Shown piece by piece: positions 43,138 to 52,389 of a stretch of DNA of 64,000 nt. Source of the DNA: Streptomyces solincola. Its GTDB lineage: Bacteria; Actinomycetota; Actinomycetes; Streptomycetales; Streptomycetaceae. The position numbers and the translations under genes are program-made. The stretch lies in the NCBI RefSeq assembly GCF_002982015.1, contig NZ_PVLV01000071.1, positions 1-64,000 on the forward strand, written 5' to 3'. How positions within the stretch are numbered: the stretch's first letter is position 1; the number at the start of each line of letters is the position of its first letter. The notes beneath the pieces were generated by a model. That model saw nothing but the letters and a program-made list of their open reading frames with translations, had not been told where the DNA came from and did no database searches.

Positions 43138-44271
43138 TCAGGCCGAGCGGCCGAAGCCGATGGTGGGCACCGCCCGGCGCAGCGGCCAGGGGCGCAGCGG
43201 CACGGGCAGGAGCGGGACGAGGAAGCCGTAGCGGCGCAGGGCGGCCGGGTCCTGGCCGGCGGCGGACTGCACGAGGTTCCACCAGGCGGCGATCTCCACC
43301 CAGCCGGGGGCGGACAGCGAGCCGCCGAACTCCTGCACGGACAGCGCGGCGGTCAGTCCGGCGAAGGCGAGCCGGTCGGCGAGCGGCCAGTCGGCCAGGG
43401 TGCCGGTGACGAACCCGGCGACGAAGACGTCCCCGGCGCCGGTGGGGTCCAGGGCGGCGACCTCGATGGCGGGGACGACGGCGCTCTCACCGGTGCGCCC
43501 GTCGACGGCGTAGGCGCCCTCCGCGCCGAGGGTGACGACGGCCAGCGGAACCTTCTCGGCCAGCGCGTGGGCGGCGGCGCGCGGGCAGGAGGTGCGGGTG
43601 TAGCGCATCGCCTCCTCGGCGTTGGGCAGGAACGCCTCGCAGTGCGCCAGGTCGTCCAGGGCGGCCAGGTCCCAGCGGCCGGTGTCGTCCCAGCCGACGT
43701 CGGCGAAGATCATCGTGCCCTGGCGGGCGGCCTGGGCGACCCACTCCTCGGGCCGGCCGGGCGCGAGCGACGCGACGGCGGCCCGGGCGCGCGGCGGACG
43801 GGTGGGGCGGGCGCCGTCGGGCGGCGGGGCGGCGTGCCCGTGCGAGACCATCGTGCGCTCGCCCTCGTAGGCCATGGAGACGGTGACCGGGGAGTGCCAG
43901 CCCGCGACGGTGCGGGAGCGGGTCAGGTCGATGCCCTCGCCCTGCTCCAGCGCGTCCCAGCAGTACTCGCCGTAGTGGTCGTCGCCGAACGCGGCGGCCA
44001 GCGAGGTGTGCAGCCCGAGCCGGGCCAGCGCGGTGGCCATGTTGGCGACGCCGCCGGGGCTGGAGCCCATGCCGCGCGCCCAGGTCTCGGTGCCGCGCAC
44101 CGGGGCGGCGTCCAGGCCGGTGAAGATGATGTCCAGGAAGACCGTGCCGGTGAGGAAGACGTCGCATTCGGGGTCGGCGGGGCCGCGTACGGCTTCCAGC
44201 GGGTCGACCCCGGCGGTGTGCTGCTGCCGCGGCGGCTGGTGCGGGTGGTGCTCTCCCCTGGGCGTGGTCAC
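43138..44271 (-). CDS. PfkB-family carbohydrate kinase
   Basis: A 377-residue sugar or nucleoside kinase. FLTGTVFLDIIFTGL opens the fold, SSPGGVANMATALARLG is PfkB signature 1, and LDPTGAGDVFVAGFVTG is signature 2 with the anion hole and catalytic Asp. GTG at 44271 has GAGAG six bases upstream. The first 40 residues (HHPHQPPRQQ) are a variable His/Pro-rich extension. The C-terminal 50 residues (from about 325) also extend past the usual fold. The substrate cannot be assigned. It diverges from the MFS gene across a 363-bp gap holding a Crp-like site. Confidence 0.85.
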   Translation of the reverse strand: MTTPRGEHHPHQPPRQQHTAGVDPLEAVRGPADPECDVFLTGTVFLDIIFTGLDAAPVRGTETWARGMGSSPGGVANMATALARLGLHTSLAAAFGDDHYGEYCWDALEQGEGIDLTRSRTVAGWHSPVTVSMAYEGERTMVSHGHAAPPPDGARPTRPPRARAAVASLAPGRPEEWVAQAARQGTMIFADVGWDDTGRWDLAALDDLAHCEAFLPNAEEAMRYTRTSCPRAAAHALAEKVPLAVVTLGAEGAYAVDGRTGESAVVPAIEVAALDPTGAGDVFVAGFVTGTLADWPLADRLAFAGLTAALSVQEFGGSLSAPGWVEIAAWWNLVQSAAGQDPAALRRYGFLVPLLPVPLRPWPLRRAVPTIGFGRSA

Positions 44272-44479
44272 TGCGCTCTCTCCCTCTCCCCGGATCGCGG
44301 GCGGGTGGCGGTCGGCCGGCGTATGCGTGCCGGCGGGGGTCGGCGCGGCCCCCGGTTCGCGGATCAGGCCAGTCTGCCCGAAAAGCGCGGTCGGCAGGGG
44401 CACCCGGACGGGTGCTGCGGCACCCCGCCGGAGCAGCGGGGGCACAGCCGCTACCCGCTCCTGACGGTACGAAACACTA

Positions 44480-44495
44480 TGTGACGTGGATCACA
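44480..44495. promoter_or_regulatory. Perfect Crp-type palindrome TGTGA-N6-TCACA
   Basis: TGTGACGTGGATCACA at 44480-44495 is an exact TGTGA-N6-TCACA dyad, the classical Crp/Fnr-family operator and compatible with the GTG-N8-CAC half-sites used by streptomycete Crp. It lies 139 bp before the MFS gene start and 208 bp before the PfkB-kinase start in their shared 363-bp divergent gap. The rest of that gap, including a G/C-rich hairpin around 44420-44450 and a C/T-rich stretch near 44580-44620, shows no gene. Confidence 0.6.
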
Positions 44496-44634
44496 TGGCG
44501 TCGACTTCTCCGGGCGCCCGGCGCCTTGATACAAATTGCCCCGCGTTCCCGCGCACGCTTCCGTGCCGATCAGGGCGCCTCCCCCCTTCTGCTTTCCCTC
44601 CCCTCCCCTTCCCTTTTCGTTTCCGGGAACGCCC

Positions 44635-45972
44635 ATGTCCTCGCGCCCGCGCGCCCTGTGGCCGCTCGTCGCCGTGTTCACCGCCGGCTACCTGGCCGCG
44701 TACCTGCTGCCCACCGTCGTCGGGCGGCTCGCCGCCGGCCTCGGCCTCTCCCCCGCCCAGGCCGGGCTGGCCGGTTCGCTGCTGCTGCTCTCCTCGGCCG
44801 CCGCCGGCTTCACCCTCGCCTCCCGCGTCGAGCGGTACGGGCCGCGCCGACTGGCCCGCACCGGGCTGCTGCTGGCGGTGACCGGGTACGGCGCGGCCGC
44901 GCTGGCCTGGTCGGTGCCGCTGGTGGTGGCCGGTGCGATGGTCGGCGGCTTCGGCTCGGGCACCGCGACCGCGGTGGCCGCGGCCGGGATCGCCGGCCGC
45001 ACCGACCCGCACCGGGCCTCCACGCTCGGCCTGCTGTCGGTCTCGGCCACCGCCGGCGTGCTGTACCTGACGCTGCCTCGGCTGAGCGTGCCGGAGTGGC
45101 TCGGCGGCGGCCACGCGCTGCCGTTCGCCTCGATCGCCCTGGTGGCGGCGGCGGTCTGGCCGGCGGCCGGCCGACTGGAGCGCGGGCAGGCAGACACCGG
45201 CGGGCGGGAGCGGGGCGGCAAGCTGCCCCGGCTGCGCTCGGGTCTGGTGCTGGCCGGCGGGATGGCCTGCTGGTCGCTGGCGCAGAACATGCTGTGGGGC
45301 GTCAGCGGCCGCATCGGCCTGACCCAGGCGGGGCTCAGCGAGGTGACCGTGGGCGCGGTGTTCGCGGCCGCGCTGGGCGCCGGGCTGGTCGGGGTGCTGG
45401 GCGCGGGCGCGCTCGGCGGCCGGCTGGGCCGCGCGGCGCCGATCGGCGCGGGCACGGTCCTCATCGCCGGCTGCATCGCGCTCACCTCGGCCGCCGACGG
45501 CCTGGCGTCCTTCGCGGGCGGCGAGATCCTCTGGAACGCCCTCTACCCGGTGGTCCTGTCGTATCTGATCGGTCTGGCCGCCTCGCTGGACCCGCGCGGC
45601 CGCTGGGCCGTGCTGGCCGGCTCGGCGTCCTCGCTGGGCGTGGCCTGCGGGCCGGTGGCCGGCAGCGTGCTCTCCGAGCGGGCCGGGTACGCCGGGATGG
45701 GCCTGGTGCTGGGCGTGCTGCTGGTGCTGCTGGCCGTGCCGCTGACCGCCGTCGCCCTGCACACGGCGGGCCGGCCGCTGGTGCCCGGCGCGATCCGCCG
45801 CCGCGGCGGCGCGCCGGCGGCGGTGGTGGCCGGCACGACGGGCGCGGCGGCGGGCCTGGCCGCCCCGCAGATCGGCGCGCCCGAGCAGGTGGTGGCCGAG
45901 TTCCCGGTCCGCGCGGTGCCGGCCAGGCTGGTGCGCCGCCGCGCCTACCGCCCGGCCGGCCCCGACCGCTGA
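44635..45972 (+). CDS. Major facilitator superfamily transporter
   Basis: A 445-residue membrane protein with about 12 hydrophobic segments in two halves (LVAVFTAGYLAAYLLPTVVG is the first; AGLVGVLGAGALGGRLGRAA lies in the second half). Loop motif A is degenerate (SRVERYGPRRLARTG). A hydrophilic central loop at about residues 180-200 separates the halves. The last 55 residues are cytoplasmic. The substrate is unknown. ATG at 44635; no strong ribosome-binding site is visible, only a C/T-rich upstream tract. The stop is 7 bp from the convergent deaminase gene. Confidence 0.85.
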   Translation: MSSRPRALWPLVAVFTAGYLAAYLLPTVVGRLAAGLGLSPAQAGLAGSLLLLSSAAAGFTLASRVERYGPRRLARTGLLLAVTGYGAAALAWSVPLVVAGAMVGGFGSGTATAVAAAGIAGRTDPHRASTLGLLSVSATAGVLYLTLPRLSVPEWLGGGHALPFASIALVAAAVWPAAGRLERGQADTGGRERGGKLPRLRSGLVLAGGMACWSLAQNMLWGVSGRIGLTQAGLSEVTVGAVFAAALGAGLVGVLGAGALGGRLGRAAPIGAGTVLIAGCIALTSAADGLASFAGGEILWNALYPVVLSYLIGLAASLDPRGRWAVLAGSASSLGVACGPVAGSVLSERAGYAGMGLVLGVLLVLLAVPLTAVALHTAGRPLVPGAIRRRGGAPAAVVAGTTGAAAGLAAPQIGAPEQVVAEFPVRAVPARLVRRRAYRPAGPDR

Positions 45973-45979
45973 CGGCCCC

Positions 45980-46990
45980 TCACGCCCGGGGATCCCGGGG
46001 GTGCGCGGCGACCTCGGCGAGGTAGCGGGCGCGGCGCTCCTCGTCGTCCTCCAGGAACGCCGCCTCGAAGGAGTTGCGGGCCAGGGCGCGCTGCTCCTCG
46101 GGGCCCAGCCCGAGCACCCCGGCCACCGCGTGGAAGTTGTCGCCCACGTAGCCGCCGAAGTAGGCCGGGTCGTCGGAGTTGACGGTGACCAGCAGCCCGG
46201 CGTCCATCATGGCGCGCAGCGGGTGGTCGGCCAGGGTGTCGACCGCGCGCAGCCGCACGTTGGACAGCGGGCACAGGGTGAGCGGCACCCGCTCGCGCAC
46301 CAGCCGCGCCACCAGCTCCGGGTCCTCCATGGCCCGCAGCCCGTGGTCGATCCGCTCGACGCCGAGCACGTCCAGGGCCTCGCGGACGTACTCCGGCGGG
46401 CCCTCCTCGCCCGCGTGCGCGACCCGGCGCAGGCCCAGCTCGGCGGCGGCCGCGAACACCTCGGCGAACTTCGCCGGCGGGTGGCCGACCTCGGCGGAGT
46501 CCAGGCCGACGCCGGTGATCCGGTCCAGGTGGGGCCGGGCCTCCTCCAGGGTGGCCAGGGCCGACTCGGCGGACTGGTCGCGCAGGAAGCACATGATCAG
46601 CCGGGTGGAGACGCCGTGGCGCTCCTCGGCTCCCTCCAGCGCGCGACCGAGGCCCTCGACGACCGTGCCGAACGGCACCCCGCGGGCGGTGTGCGCCTGC
46701 GGGTCGAAGAAGACCTCCGCGTGCCGCACGCCCTGCGCGGCGGCCCGCTCCAGGTAGGCGTCGGCCAGGTCGGCGAAGTCCTGCTCGGTGCGCAGCACGG
46801 CCATCAGCGCGTAGTAGAGGTCGAGGAAGGACTGCAAGTCGGCGAAGTCGTAGGCGGCGCGCAGCTCCTCGGTGTCGGCGAAGGGCAGCGGGACGCCGTT
46901 GCGGGCGGCGAGCGCGAAGGCCAGCTCCGGTTCGAGCGTCCCCTCGATGTGCAGGTGCAGCTCGGCCTTGGGCAGGGCGGGGAGTGCCAT
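45980..46990 (-). CDS. Adenosine/adenine deaminase family protein
   Basis: A 336-residue amidohydrolase that hydrolyses the 6-amino group of a purine. KAELHLHIEGTLEPEL holds the first metal His pair, HAGEEGPPEY the third His and catalytic Glu, and TVNSDDPAYFGGY the Asp pair. Features such as EVFFDPQAHTARGV and DDPAYFGGY resemble adenine deaminases of the Aah1 type at least as much as classical adenosine deaminases, so the common label add is not certain. It acts in purine salvage in the cytoplasm. ATG at 46990. It is downstream of rnz by 86 bp, same strand. Confidence 0.88.
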   Translation of the reverse strand: MALPALPKAELHLHIEGTLEPELAFALAARNGVPLPFADTEELRAAYDFADLQSFLDLYYALMAVLRTEQDFADLADAYLERAAAQGVRHAEVFFDPQAHTARGVPFGTVVEGLGRALEGAEERHGVSTRLIMCFLRDQSAESALATLEEARPHLDRITGVGLDSAEVGHPPAKFAEVFAAAAELGLRRVAHAGEEGPPEYVREALDVLGVERIDHGLRAMEDPELVARLVRERVPLTLCPLSNVRLRAVDTLADHPLRAMMDAGLLVTVNSDDPAYFGGYVGDNFHAVAGVLGLGPEEQRALARNSFEAAFLEDDEERRARYLAEVAAHPRDPRA

Positions 46991-47076
46991 GGGGTGCGGT
47001 CTTTCCTGTGCGGTGGTGCGGTCTTCCGCGTGCGGGCGGTGCGGCCCGGGCCCCGGGGCGCCACGGGCCCGTGGTG

Positions 47077-47985
47077 CTACGGGGAGCGCTTGGGCAGGGG
47101 GACGCGCAGCAGGTCGCGGGCGACGGTGAGTTCGCCGTCGAAGCCGGCGGCGCGGGCCTGCCGGCCGAAGACCTCCGGGTCGGCGTACCGCTGCGAGAAG
47201 TGGGTGAGCACCAGGTGGCGCACGCCGGCGTCCCGGGCGACCGCGCCGGCCTGGCCGGCCGTCAGGTGCCCGTGGTCGGCGGCGAGCGCGGCGTCCTCGT
47301 CGGTGAAGGTGGACTCGATGACCAGCAGGTCGCAGTCCTCGGCCAGCGCGTGGACGCCGTCGCACAGCCGGGTGTCCATGACGAACGCGAACCGCTGGCC
47401 CCGCCGCGCCTCGCTGACCTGCTCCAGGGTGACCCCGCCGAGCGCCCCGTCGCGCTGGAGCCGGCCCACGTCGGGGCCGGCGATGCCGTGCGCGGCGAGC
47501 CGCTCGGGCAGCATCCGGCGGCCGTCGGGCTCGGTGAGCCGGTAGCCGAAGGACTCCACCGGGTGCGAGAGCCGCCGGGCCTCCAGGGTGTAGGCGGAGG
47601 TGGCGGCCAGCACGCCGTCCTCGGCGACCGGGGCCTCGGCGAGCCTGACCGTCTCGCGGTAGGCGGTGGCGTACCGCAGCCGCTCGAAGAAGCGCTGCCC
47701 GCTCGCCGGGTAGTGGGCGGTGACCGGGTACGGGACCTGGTCGAGGTTGATCCGCTGGATCACCCCGGCCAGGCCCAGGCTGTGGTCGCCGTGGAAGTGG
47801 GTGACGCAGATGCGGTCGATGTCGTGGGCGGCGACCCCGGCGCGGAGCATCTGCCGCTGGGTGCCCTCGCCGGGGTCGAAGAGGATGCCCTGCCCGTCCC
47901 AACGCAGCAGGTAGCCGTTGTGGTTGCGGTGCCGGGTGGGCACCTGGCTGGCGGTGCCCAGTACGACCAGTTCGCGGACGGACAT
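47077..47985 (-). CDS. rnz: Ribonuclease Z
   Basis: A 302-residue metallo-beta-lactamase-fold tRNA 3'-processing endonuclease. [20 protein letters not shown] is the N-terminal core strand, [18 protein letters not shown] the zinc-binding HxHxDH motif, and [10 protein letters not shown] and [11 protein letters not shown] the remaining ligands. Length matches the short RNase Z form. It makes the mature 3' end of tRNAs that do not encode CCA. The gene precedes add and lies 22 bp after the HIT-protein gene. Confidence 0.94.
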   Translation of the reverse strand: MSVRELVVLGTASQVPTRHRNHNGYLLRWDGQGILFDPGEGTQRQMLRAGVAAHDIDRICVTHFHGDHSLGLAGVIQRINLDQVPYPVTAHYPASGQRFFERLRYATAYRETVRLAEAPVAEDGVLAATSAYTLEARRLSHPVESFGYRLTEPDGRRMLPERLAAHGIAGPDVGRLQRDGALGGVTLEQVSEARRGQRFAFVMDTRLCDGVHALAEDCDLLVIESTFTDEDAALAADHGHLTAGQAGAVARDAGVRHLVLTHFSQRYADPEVFGRQARAAGFDGELTVARDLLRVPLPKRSP

Positions 47986-48007
47986 GTCTCTTCCTGTCCT
48001 CGGGCGG

Positions 48008-48367
48008 CTATCCGGGCGGCCAGGTCAGGCCGCGGCCGCCGAGCACGTGGGCGTGCGCGTGGAAGACGGTCTGCCCGGCGCCGGCGCCGGTGTTGAAGAC
48101 GATGCGGTACCCGCCCTCCTCGACCCCCTCCTGCCGGGCGACCTCGCCGGCCTCGCGCAGCACGTCGGCGGCGAGCTGCGGCGCCTCGGCGGCGAGCGCG
48201 GCGGCGTCGGCGTGGTGGGCCTTGGGGATCACCAGCACATGGGTGGGGGCCTGCGGGTTGATGTCGCGGAAGGCGAGGGTGGTCTCCGACGCGCGGACGA
48301 CGGTGGCGGGCACCTCCCCGGCCACGATCTTGCAGAACAGGCAGTCGTCCTGGGGCTCTCCGGCCAT
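48008..48367 (-). CDS. HIT-family nucleotide-binding protein (HinT-like)
   Basis: A 119-residue histidine-triad protein, probably a purine nucleoside phosphoramidase or AMP-lysine hydrolase. [16 protein letters not shown] is the conserved start with the structural Cys pair, and [17 protein letters not shown] holds the HxHxH triad close to the C-terminus. ATG at 48367 is preceded by GAGAGGA; the frame extends to 48430 without a better site. It is a common member of actinobacterial genomes beside rnz. Confidence 0.92.
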   Translation of the reverse strand: MAGEPQDDCLFCKIVAGEVPATVVRASETTLAFRDINPQAPTHVLVIPKAHHADAAALAAEAPQLAADVLREAGEVARQEGVEEGGYRIVFNTGAGAGQTVFHAHAHVLGGRGLTWPPG

Positions 48368-48431
48368 GCCGCGGTCCTCTCTGAACCTTCGTCGGTACGG
48401 GGATGGATCTTCGTCGTGCGGTACGGGCACT

Positions 48432-49544
48432 CTACGGGCCGGGGGCGGCCCTGCGGCGGTGCGGGGCGCGCCGGGTGAGGGCGGTGCGGCTGGCCCAGTA
48501 GGTGATGACCACCGCCCAGAACAGCGGGGTGCCGAGCCCGCCGACCAGCTCCGCGCCGGCCCGGGGCAGGGCGAGGGTGAGCACCGAGTGCAGGCCCAGC
48601 AGGGCGACCGCGCCGCCCATCCACAGCACCGGCGGGCAGCCGCGGGCGATCAGCAGCAGGGGCCGCCGCAGCCGGGGCGGCACCCGGCGGAGCGTCCACA
48701 GCGCCCACGCCGTCCACAGCGCCACCAGCACGCCGACGCCGACCAGTTCGGCGACCAGCGGGCCCGAGCCGGTGGCGCCGGAGCGCAGCGGGGCGGAGCC
48801 GACGGCGGCGGTCAGGAAGCCGGCCAGCGCCACCCAGCGGGCGCCGGCGGCGGCCCCCCAGGCCATGGTCTCCAGGTTGTAGCGGGCGGCCCGGTCCTCG
48901 GTGTCGAGGGCGGCGGAGTCCACGAACCCGGAGGCGGCCTTCGTCCAGGCGCCGGGCCGCAGCCAGCGGCGGCGCAGGTGCAGCAGCGAGAGGTTGTTGT
49001 GCGCCTCGCTGTTCTCCGGGTTGAGCCGCAGCGCCTGCTCGTAGGCGCGCTGGGCGGTGGCGTGGTCCTTGAGGTGGTAGGCGGCCAGGCCGACCTGGAA
49101 GTGGGTGGTGTCCTCCTCGGGGCCCAGCTCGACGGCTCGCAGCGCGTGCGCGTACGCCTCGGGGTGGCGGGCGCGCTGCCCGGAGGCCAGCAGGACGGAG
49201 CTGAGCACGTGATAGCCGGCCCAGTGCTGCGGGATGAGCGCCAGACCACGCCGGGCGGAGTCCTCGGCCGGCCCGAAGTGGCGGGCGTTGCTGAGCAGTT
49301 CGGCGCGCAGGAGCCAGGCCGACGGCAGCTCGGGGTCGGCGCGCAGCGCCTGGTCGGCGTAGCCCAGGGCCTCGGCGGGGCGGCCGGCGCGGCGCAGGCA
49401 GCGGGCCAGCAGTGCCAGGGCCGCGGCGTCGTCCGGGTGCTCGGCCAGGTGCTGCCCGGCCAGCGCGGCGGCCTGCTCGGGCCGCCCCAGGTCGTACAGC
49501 GCCTCGGCCCGCTCCAGGACGGACGGCTGGTGGGGCGCGGTCAC
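48432..49544 (-). CDS. TPR-repeat protein with a C-terminal membrane domain
   Basis: A 370-residue protein. TPR-like helix pairs fill about residues 8-185 (ALLARCLRRAGRPAEALGYA, then AYEQALRLNPENSEAHNNLS). Hydrophobic segments follow from about 225 to 355 (WVALAGFLTAAVGSAPLR, then VGVGVLVALWTAWALW, then MGGAVALLGLHSVLTLALP). The GTG start at 49544 overlaps the stop of the AAA gene (GTGA), showing coupling. It probably anchors a cytoplasmic TPR platform to the membrane, binding the adjacent ATPase or its clients, which is inference. Confidence 0.78.
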   Translation of the reverse strand: MTAPHQPSVLERAEALYDLGRPEQAAALAGQHLAEHPDDAAALALLARCLRRAGRPAEALGYADQALRADPELPSAWLLRAELLSNARHFGPAEDSARRGLALIPQHWAGYHVLSSVLLASGQRARHPEAYAHALRAVELGPEEDTTHFQVGLAAYHLKDHATAQRAYEQALRLNPENSEAHNNLSLLHLRRRWLRPGAWTKAASGFVDSAALDTEDRAARYNLETMAWGAAAGARWVALAGFLTAAVGSAPLRSGATGSGPLVAELVGVGVLVALWTAWALWTLRRVPPRLRRPLLLIARGCPPVLWMGGAVALLGLHSVLTLALPRAGAELVGGLGTPLFWAVVITYWASRTALTRRAPHRRRAAPGP

Positions 49545-50803
49545 AGCTTGCGCTTCCGCTTGAGGTAGCCGAGCAGGTCGTCGTAGGTGCCGCCGTCGTT
49601 GGCGAAGGTGGCGACGTTCTTGGCGGTGGCGAACCAGGGGCCGGTGGAGGGCCGGATCTGCCGGGCCGCGCCGAGCAGGTCCTTCATGCCGATCATGCGG
49701 ACGGCGCCGGTGCGGGCGGAGTCCAGGAGCGCCGACTCCGCCGCCGTCTCGCACAGGTGGGCGAGGTCCGCGCCGGAGAAGTCCTCGGTGGCCTTGACGA
49801 GCTTGGCCAGGTCGACGTTCTCGATGGGGCGCTCGCGCAGGTGGTAGCGGAGGATCGCCTCCCGGGCGGGCCCGTCCGGCGGCAGCACCAGCAGGGTGCG
49901 GTCCAAGCGGCCGGGGCGGCGCAGGGCGATGTCCACGTCCCAGGGGACGTTGGTGGCGGCGAGCACGAACACGCCCTCGTTGGCGGCGGCGGACACCCCG
50001 TCCAGCTCGGTCAGCAACTGGTTGACGACATTGCGCAGGCCGCTGCTGTGGGTGCGGCTGCGCTTGCCGCCGAGGGCGTCCAGCTCGTCGAGGAAGACCA
50101 CGCAGGGGGCCTGCCGCCGGGCGGTCTCGAAGACGTCGTGGACGTTCTTCTCGGAGGCGCCGATGTAGAGGTCGAGGATGTCGTTGAGCGACACCGACAG
50201 GAAGCCGGCGCCCAGCTCGCCGGCGACGGCGCGGGCGATGAAGGTCTTGCCGCAGCCGGGCGGCCCGTACAGCAGCAGCCCGCCGCGCAGGCTCTTGCCG
50301 TAGAGCCGGCGCAGCTCGGGGTTGCGCATCGGGGCGAGGAACGCGGCCTCCAGCCGGTCCTTGACGTCCTGCATGCCGCCGACGTCCGCGAGCCGGACGG
50401 TGCCGGGGGCGTCCACCTCCCAGGCGTCGGCGTCCCCGGGGCCGTCGCCCGCCCCGTCGGAGGTGAGCGGCGCCTCCGCCCCGCCGCCCTCGGACCCGCC
50501 GGTGGCGAATCTCGGCGGGACGATGCCGTCCACCTCGCGCTCGGCCGCCGACCAGTCGAACCCGGACCCCTCGGCGGCGTCCGGCACCGGGGCGGGCGGT
50601 ATGCCCATGGCGCGGGTCATCAGGGCGCGGGCGTCCGCGTCGCCGGGGGCGTGCTGGAGGGCCGCCGCGGCCTCGGCGACCGCCTCGTCGCCGCGCCCGG
50701 CGGCCAGCAGCAGCTCGGCCAGGTGCAGGCGCAGGGGTACGTCACCGGGCGCGGCCGCCACGGCGGCGCGCAGACTGCGGATCAGAGGCGAGTCGTCGGA
50801 CAT
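49541..50803 (-). CDS. AAA ATPase with N-terminal TPR-like region
   Basis: A 420-residue protein. Residues about 1-65 look like one or two TPR helix pairs (LAELLLAAGRGDEAVAEAAA). A variable linker precedes a single AAA module at about 130-400. Walker A is LLLYGPPGCGKTFIARAVAG, Walker B is CVVFLDELDALGGKRS, sensor 1 is VFVLAATNVPWDVD, arginine fingers lie in RRPGRLDRTL, and the lid has DFSGADLAHLCETAA. That is the classical Cdc48/proteasomal ATPase lineage. It has no protease domain or zinc site. It overlaps the TPR/membrane gene downstream. The start is ATG 50803; a GTG at 50809 is an alternative. Confidence 0.88.
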   Translation of the reverse strand: MSDDSPLIRSLRAAVAAAPGDVPLRLHLAELLLAAGRGDEAVAEAAAALQHAPGDADARALMTRAMGIPPAPVPDAAEGSGFDWSAAEREVDGIVPPRFATGGSEGGGAEAPLTSDGAGDGPGDADAWEVDAPGTVRLADVGGMQDVKDRLEAAFLAPMRNPELRRLYGKSLRGGLLLYGPPGCGKTFIARAVAGELGAGFLSVSLNDILDLYIGASEKNVHDVFETARRQAPCVVFLDELDALGGKRSRTHSSGLRNVVNQLLTELDGVSAAANEGVFVLAATNVPWDVDIALRRPGRLDRTLLVLPPDGPAREAILRYHLRERPIENVDLAKLVKATEDFSGADLAHLCETAAESALLDSARTGAVRMIGMKDLLGAARQIRPSTGPWFATAKNVATFANDGGTYDDLLGYLKRKRKL

Positions 50804-50989
50804 GGCCACACCCTACGGAGCCGCACCGACAGCCCGTCCCGCCGGGGGCGACTGGGCCGGATGGCGGTCCCGCGCGCGGCGGTCCGGCAGCCGGGGGGAG
50901 AACCTGCCTGCGAGGGCCCGTGAGCACGGGCGCCCGCTCCGGCACCGGCGGCGGCCCGGCGCCGGACGGACCAGAAGAGGAGACCAGCC

Positions 50990-51553
50990 ATGGCGACCAC
51001 GACGGGCGGGGCCCGGCCCGGCATCGCACGGCCCGCGAGCATCCGGCTGCCGGGCATCGTGCTCGGCGTGGGGCTGGGCGGGTTCGTGGACGGCATCCTC
51101 CTGCACCAGATCTTGCAGTGGCACCACATGCTCAGCAGCACCGACCAGGACCGCGTCGGCGTGAAGTTCTACAACCCCGACACCGTCCCCGGCCTGGAGA
51201 TGAACACCCTGTGGGACGGCCTGTTCCACACCGTCTGCTGGCTGTCGGTGCTGCTGGGGCTCGCCATTCTGTACGCGCGGGTCACCCACCACCGCCGGCG
51301 GGTGTGGACCTCCCGGGTGCTGTGGGGCTGGATGTTCGTCGGCTGGGGGTTGTTCAACCTGGTCGAGGGCCTCCTGGACCACCAGATCCTCGCCATCCAC
51401 CACGTGTACGCCGGGGACGGCCGGCTCTGGTGGGACCTCGGCTTCCTCGCCCTGGGCGCGCTGTTCGTGGCCGGCGGCTACCTCCTCCAGCGCGGCGGCC
51501 GCCCCTTCGACCCCGACGCCCCGGCCGGGCGGGACCAGGCCCGGCCCGCCTGA
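50990..51553 (+). CDS. DUF2243 integral membrane protein
   Basis: A 187-residue protein with four membrane spans. GVGLGGFVDGILLHQILQWHH and WDGLFHTVCWLSVLLGLAIL are conserved in this family, and FNLVEGLLDHQILAIHHV repeats the HQIL-H pattern of the first half. The paired His residues near the membrane are suggestive of haem or copper binding, though unproven. A GAGGAG-type site precedes ATG 50990. The stop overlaps the start of the CtaG-like gene (TGATG), so they are co-translated. Confidence 0.87.
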   Translation: MATTTGGARPGIARPASIRLPGIVLGVGLGGFVDGILLHQILQWHHMLSSTDQDRVGVKFYNPDTVPGLEMNTLWDGLFHTVCWLSVLLGLAILYARVTHHRRRVWTSRVLWGWMFVGWGLFNLVEGLLDHQILAIHHVYAGDGRLWWDLGFLALGALFVAGGYLLQRGGRPFDPDAPAGRDQARPA

Positions 51554-52389
51554 TGGACCACGGGACGCACGGGCACGGGTCCGCCGCCGGGGCGGGCCTG
51601 CCGGAGTGGCTGCCGCCCGCGCTGCTCCTGCCGGCCGCCGCAGGCGCCTATCTGCTGCTCGTCGGCCGGGCCCGCCGCCGCAACCCGGTGCTCGGCTGGA
51701 GCCGGTGGCGGACGGCCCTGTTCCTCACCGGCGTCGTCCTGCTCGGCGTGGCGCTGCTGCCGCCCGTCGCGCCCTTCGCGCGGGCCGACTTTCGCGGCCA
51801 CATGGTGCAGCACCTCCTCATCGGCATGTACGCGCCGCTGGCGCTGGTGCTGGCCGCGCCCGTCACGCTCCTGCTGCGCACCCTGCCGCCGGCCCGGGGG
51901 CGGCGGCTCACCGCGGTCCTGCACAGCCCGGCGGCCCGGCTGATCGCCCATCCGGTGGTCGCGCTGGCGCTGTCCGCCGGCAGCCTGGTGGCCCTCTACC
52001 TCACCCCGCTGTACGGCGCGGCCACCGGCGGTCCGGTCGGGCACGCGCTGCTGCACGCCCACTTCCTGCTGTCCGGGTGGCTGTTCGCGTACGTCGTCGC
52101 CGGCCCCGATCCCGCGCCCGCCCGGCCGGGCGTACCGGCGCGGCTGGTGTGCCTGGGCGTCGCCATCACGGCGCACGCGGTGGTCTCCCAGCTCGTGTAC
52201 GGCGGCTTCTGGACCGCGATCCACGCCCCGGCCGAACAGGTCCGGGCGGGCGCGGAGATCATGTACTACGGCGGTGACATCGCCGAACTGCTGCTGGCCG
52301 CCGCGCTGGTGGCGAGCTGGCGGCCCGACCGCGGGCGCGCGGTCCCCGCGGTCGGCGCCGGGGTCAGTGTCCGCGCGGCGCGTACATGA
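51553..52389 (+). CDS. CtaG/Caa3-type cytochrome c oxidase assembly-like protein
   Basis: A 278-residue membrane protein with about seven spans. The conserved family segments are [40 protein letters not shown] and [17 protein letters not shown], with His residues near membrane faces as in Bacillus CtaG/YtkA-type proteins that help insert copper into cytochrome caa3 oxidase. The N-terminal DHGTHGHGS is His-rich. It overlaps the DUF2243 gene and its last 26 bases overlap the convergent YnfA gene. The family role is established for some members; copper delivery here is inferred. Confidence 0.86.
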   Translation: MDHGTHGHGSAAGAGLPEWLPPALLLPAAAGAYLLLVGRARRRNPVLGWSRWRTALFLTGVVLLGVALLPPVAPFARADFRGHMVQHLLIGMYAPLALVLAAPVTLLLRTLPPARGRRLTAVLHSPAARLIAHPVVALALSAGSLVALYLTPLYGAATGGPVGHALLHAHFLLSGWLFAYVVAGPDPAPARPGVPARLVCLGVAITAHAVVSQLVYGGFWTAIHAPAEQVRAGAEIMYYGGDIAELLLAAALVASWRPDRGRAVPAVGAGVSVRAART

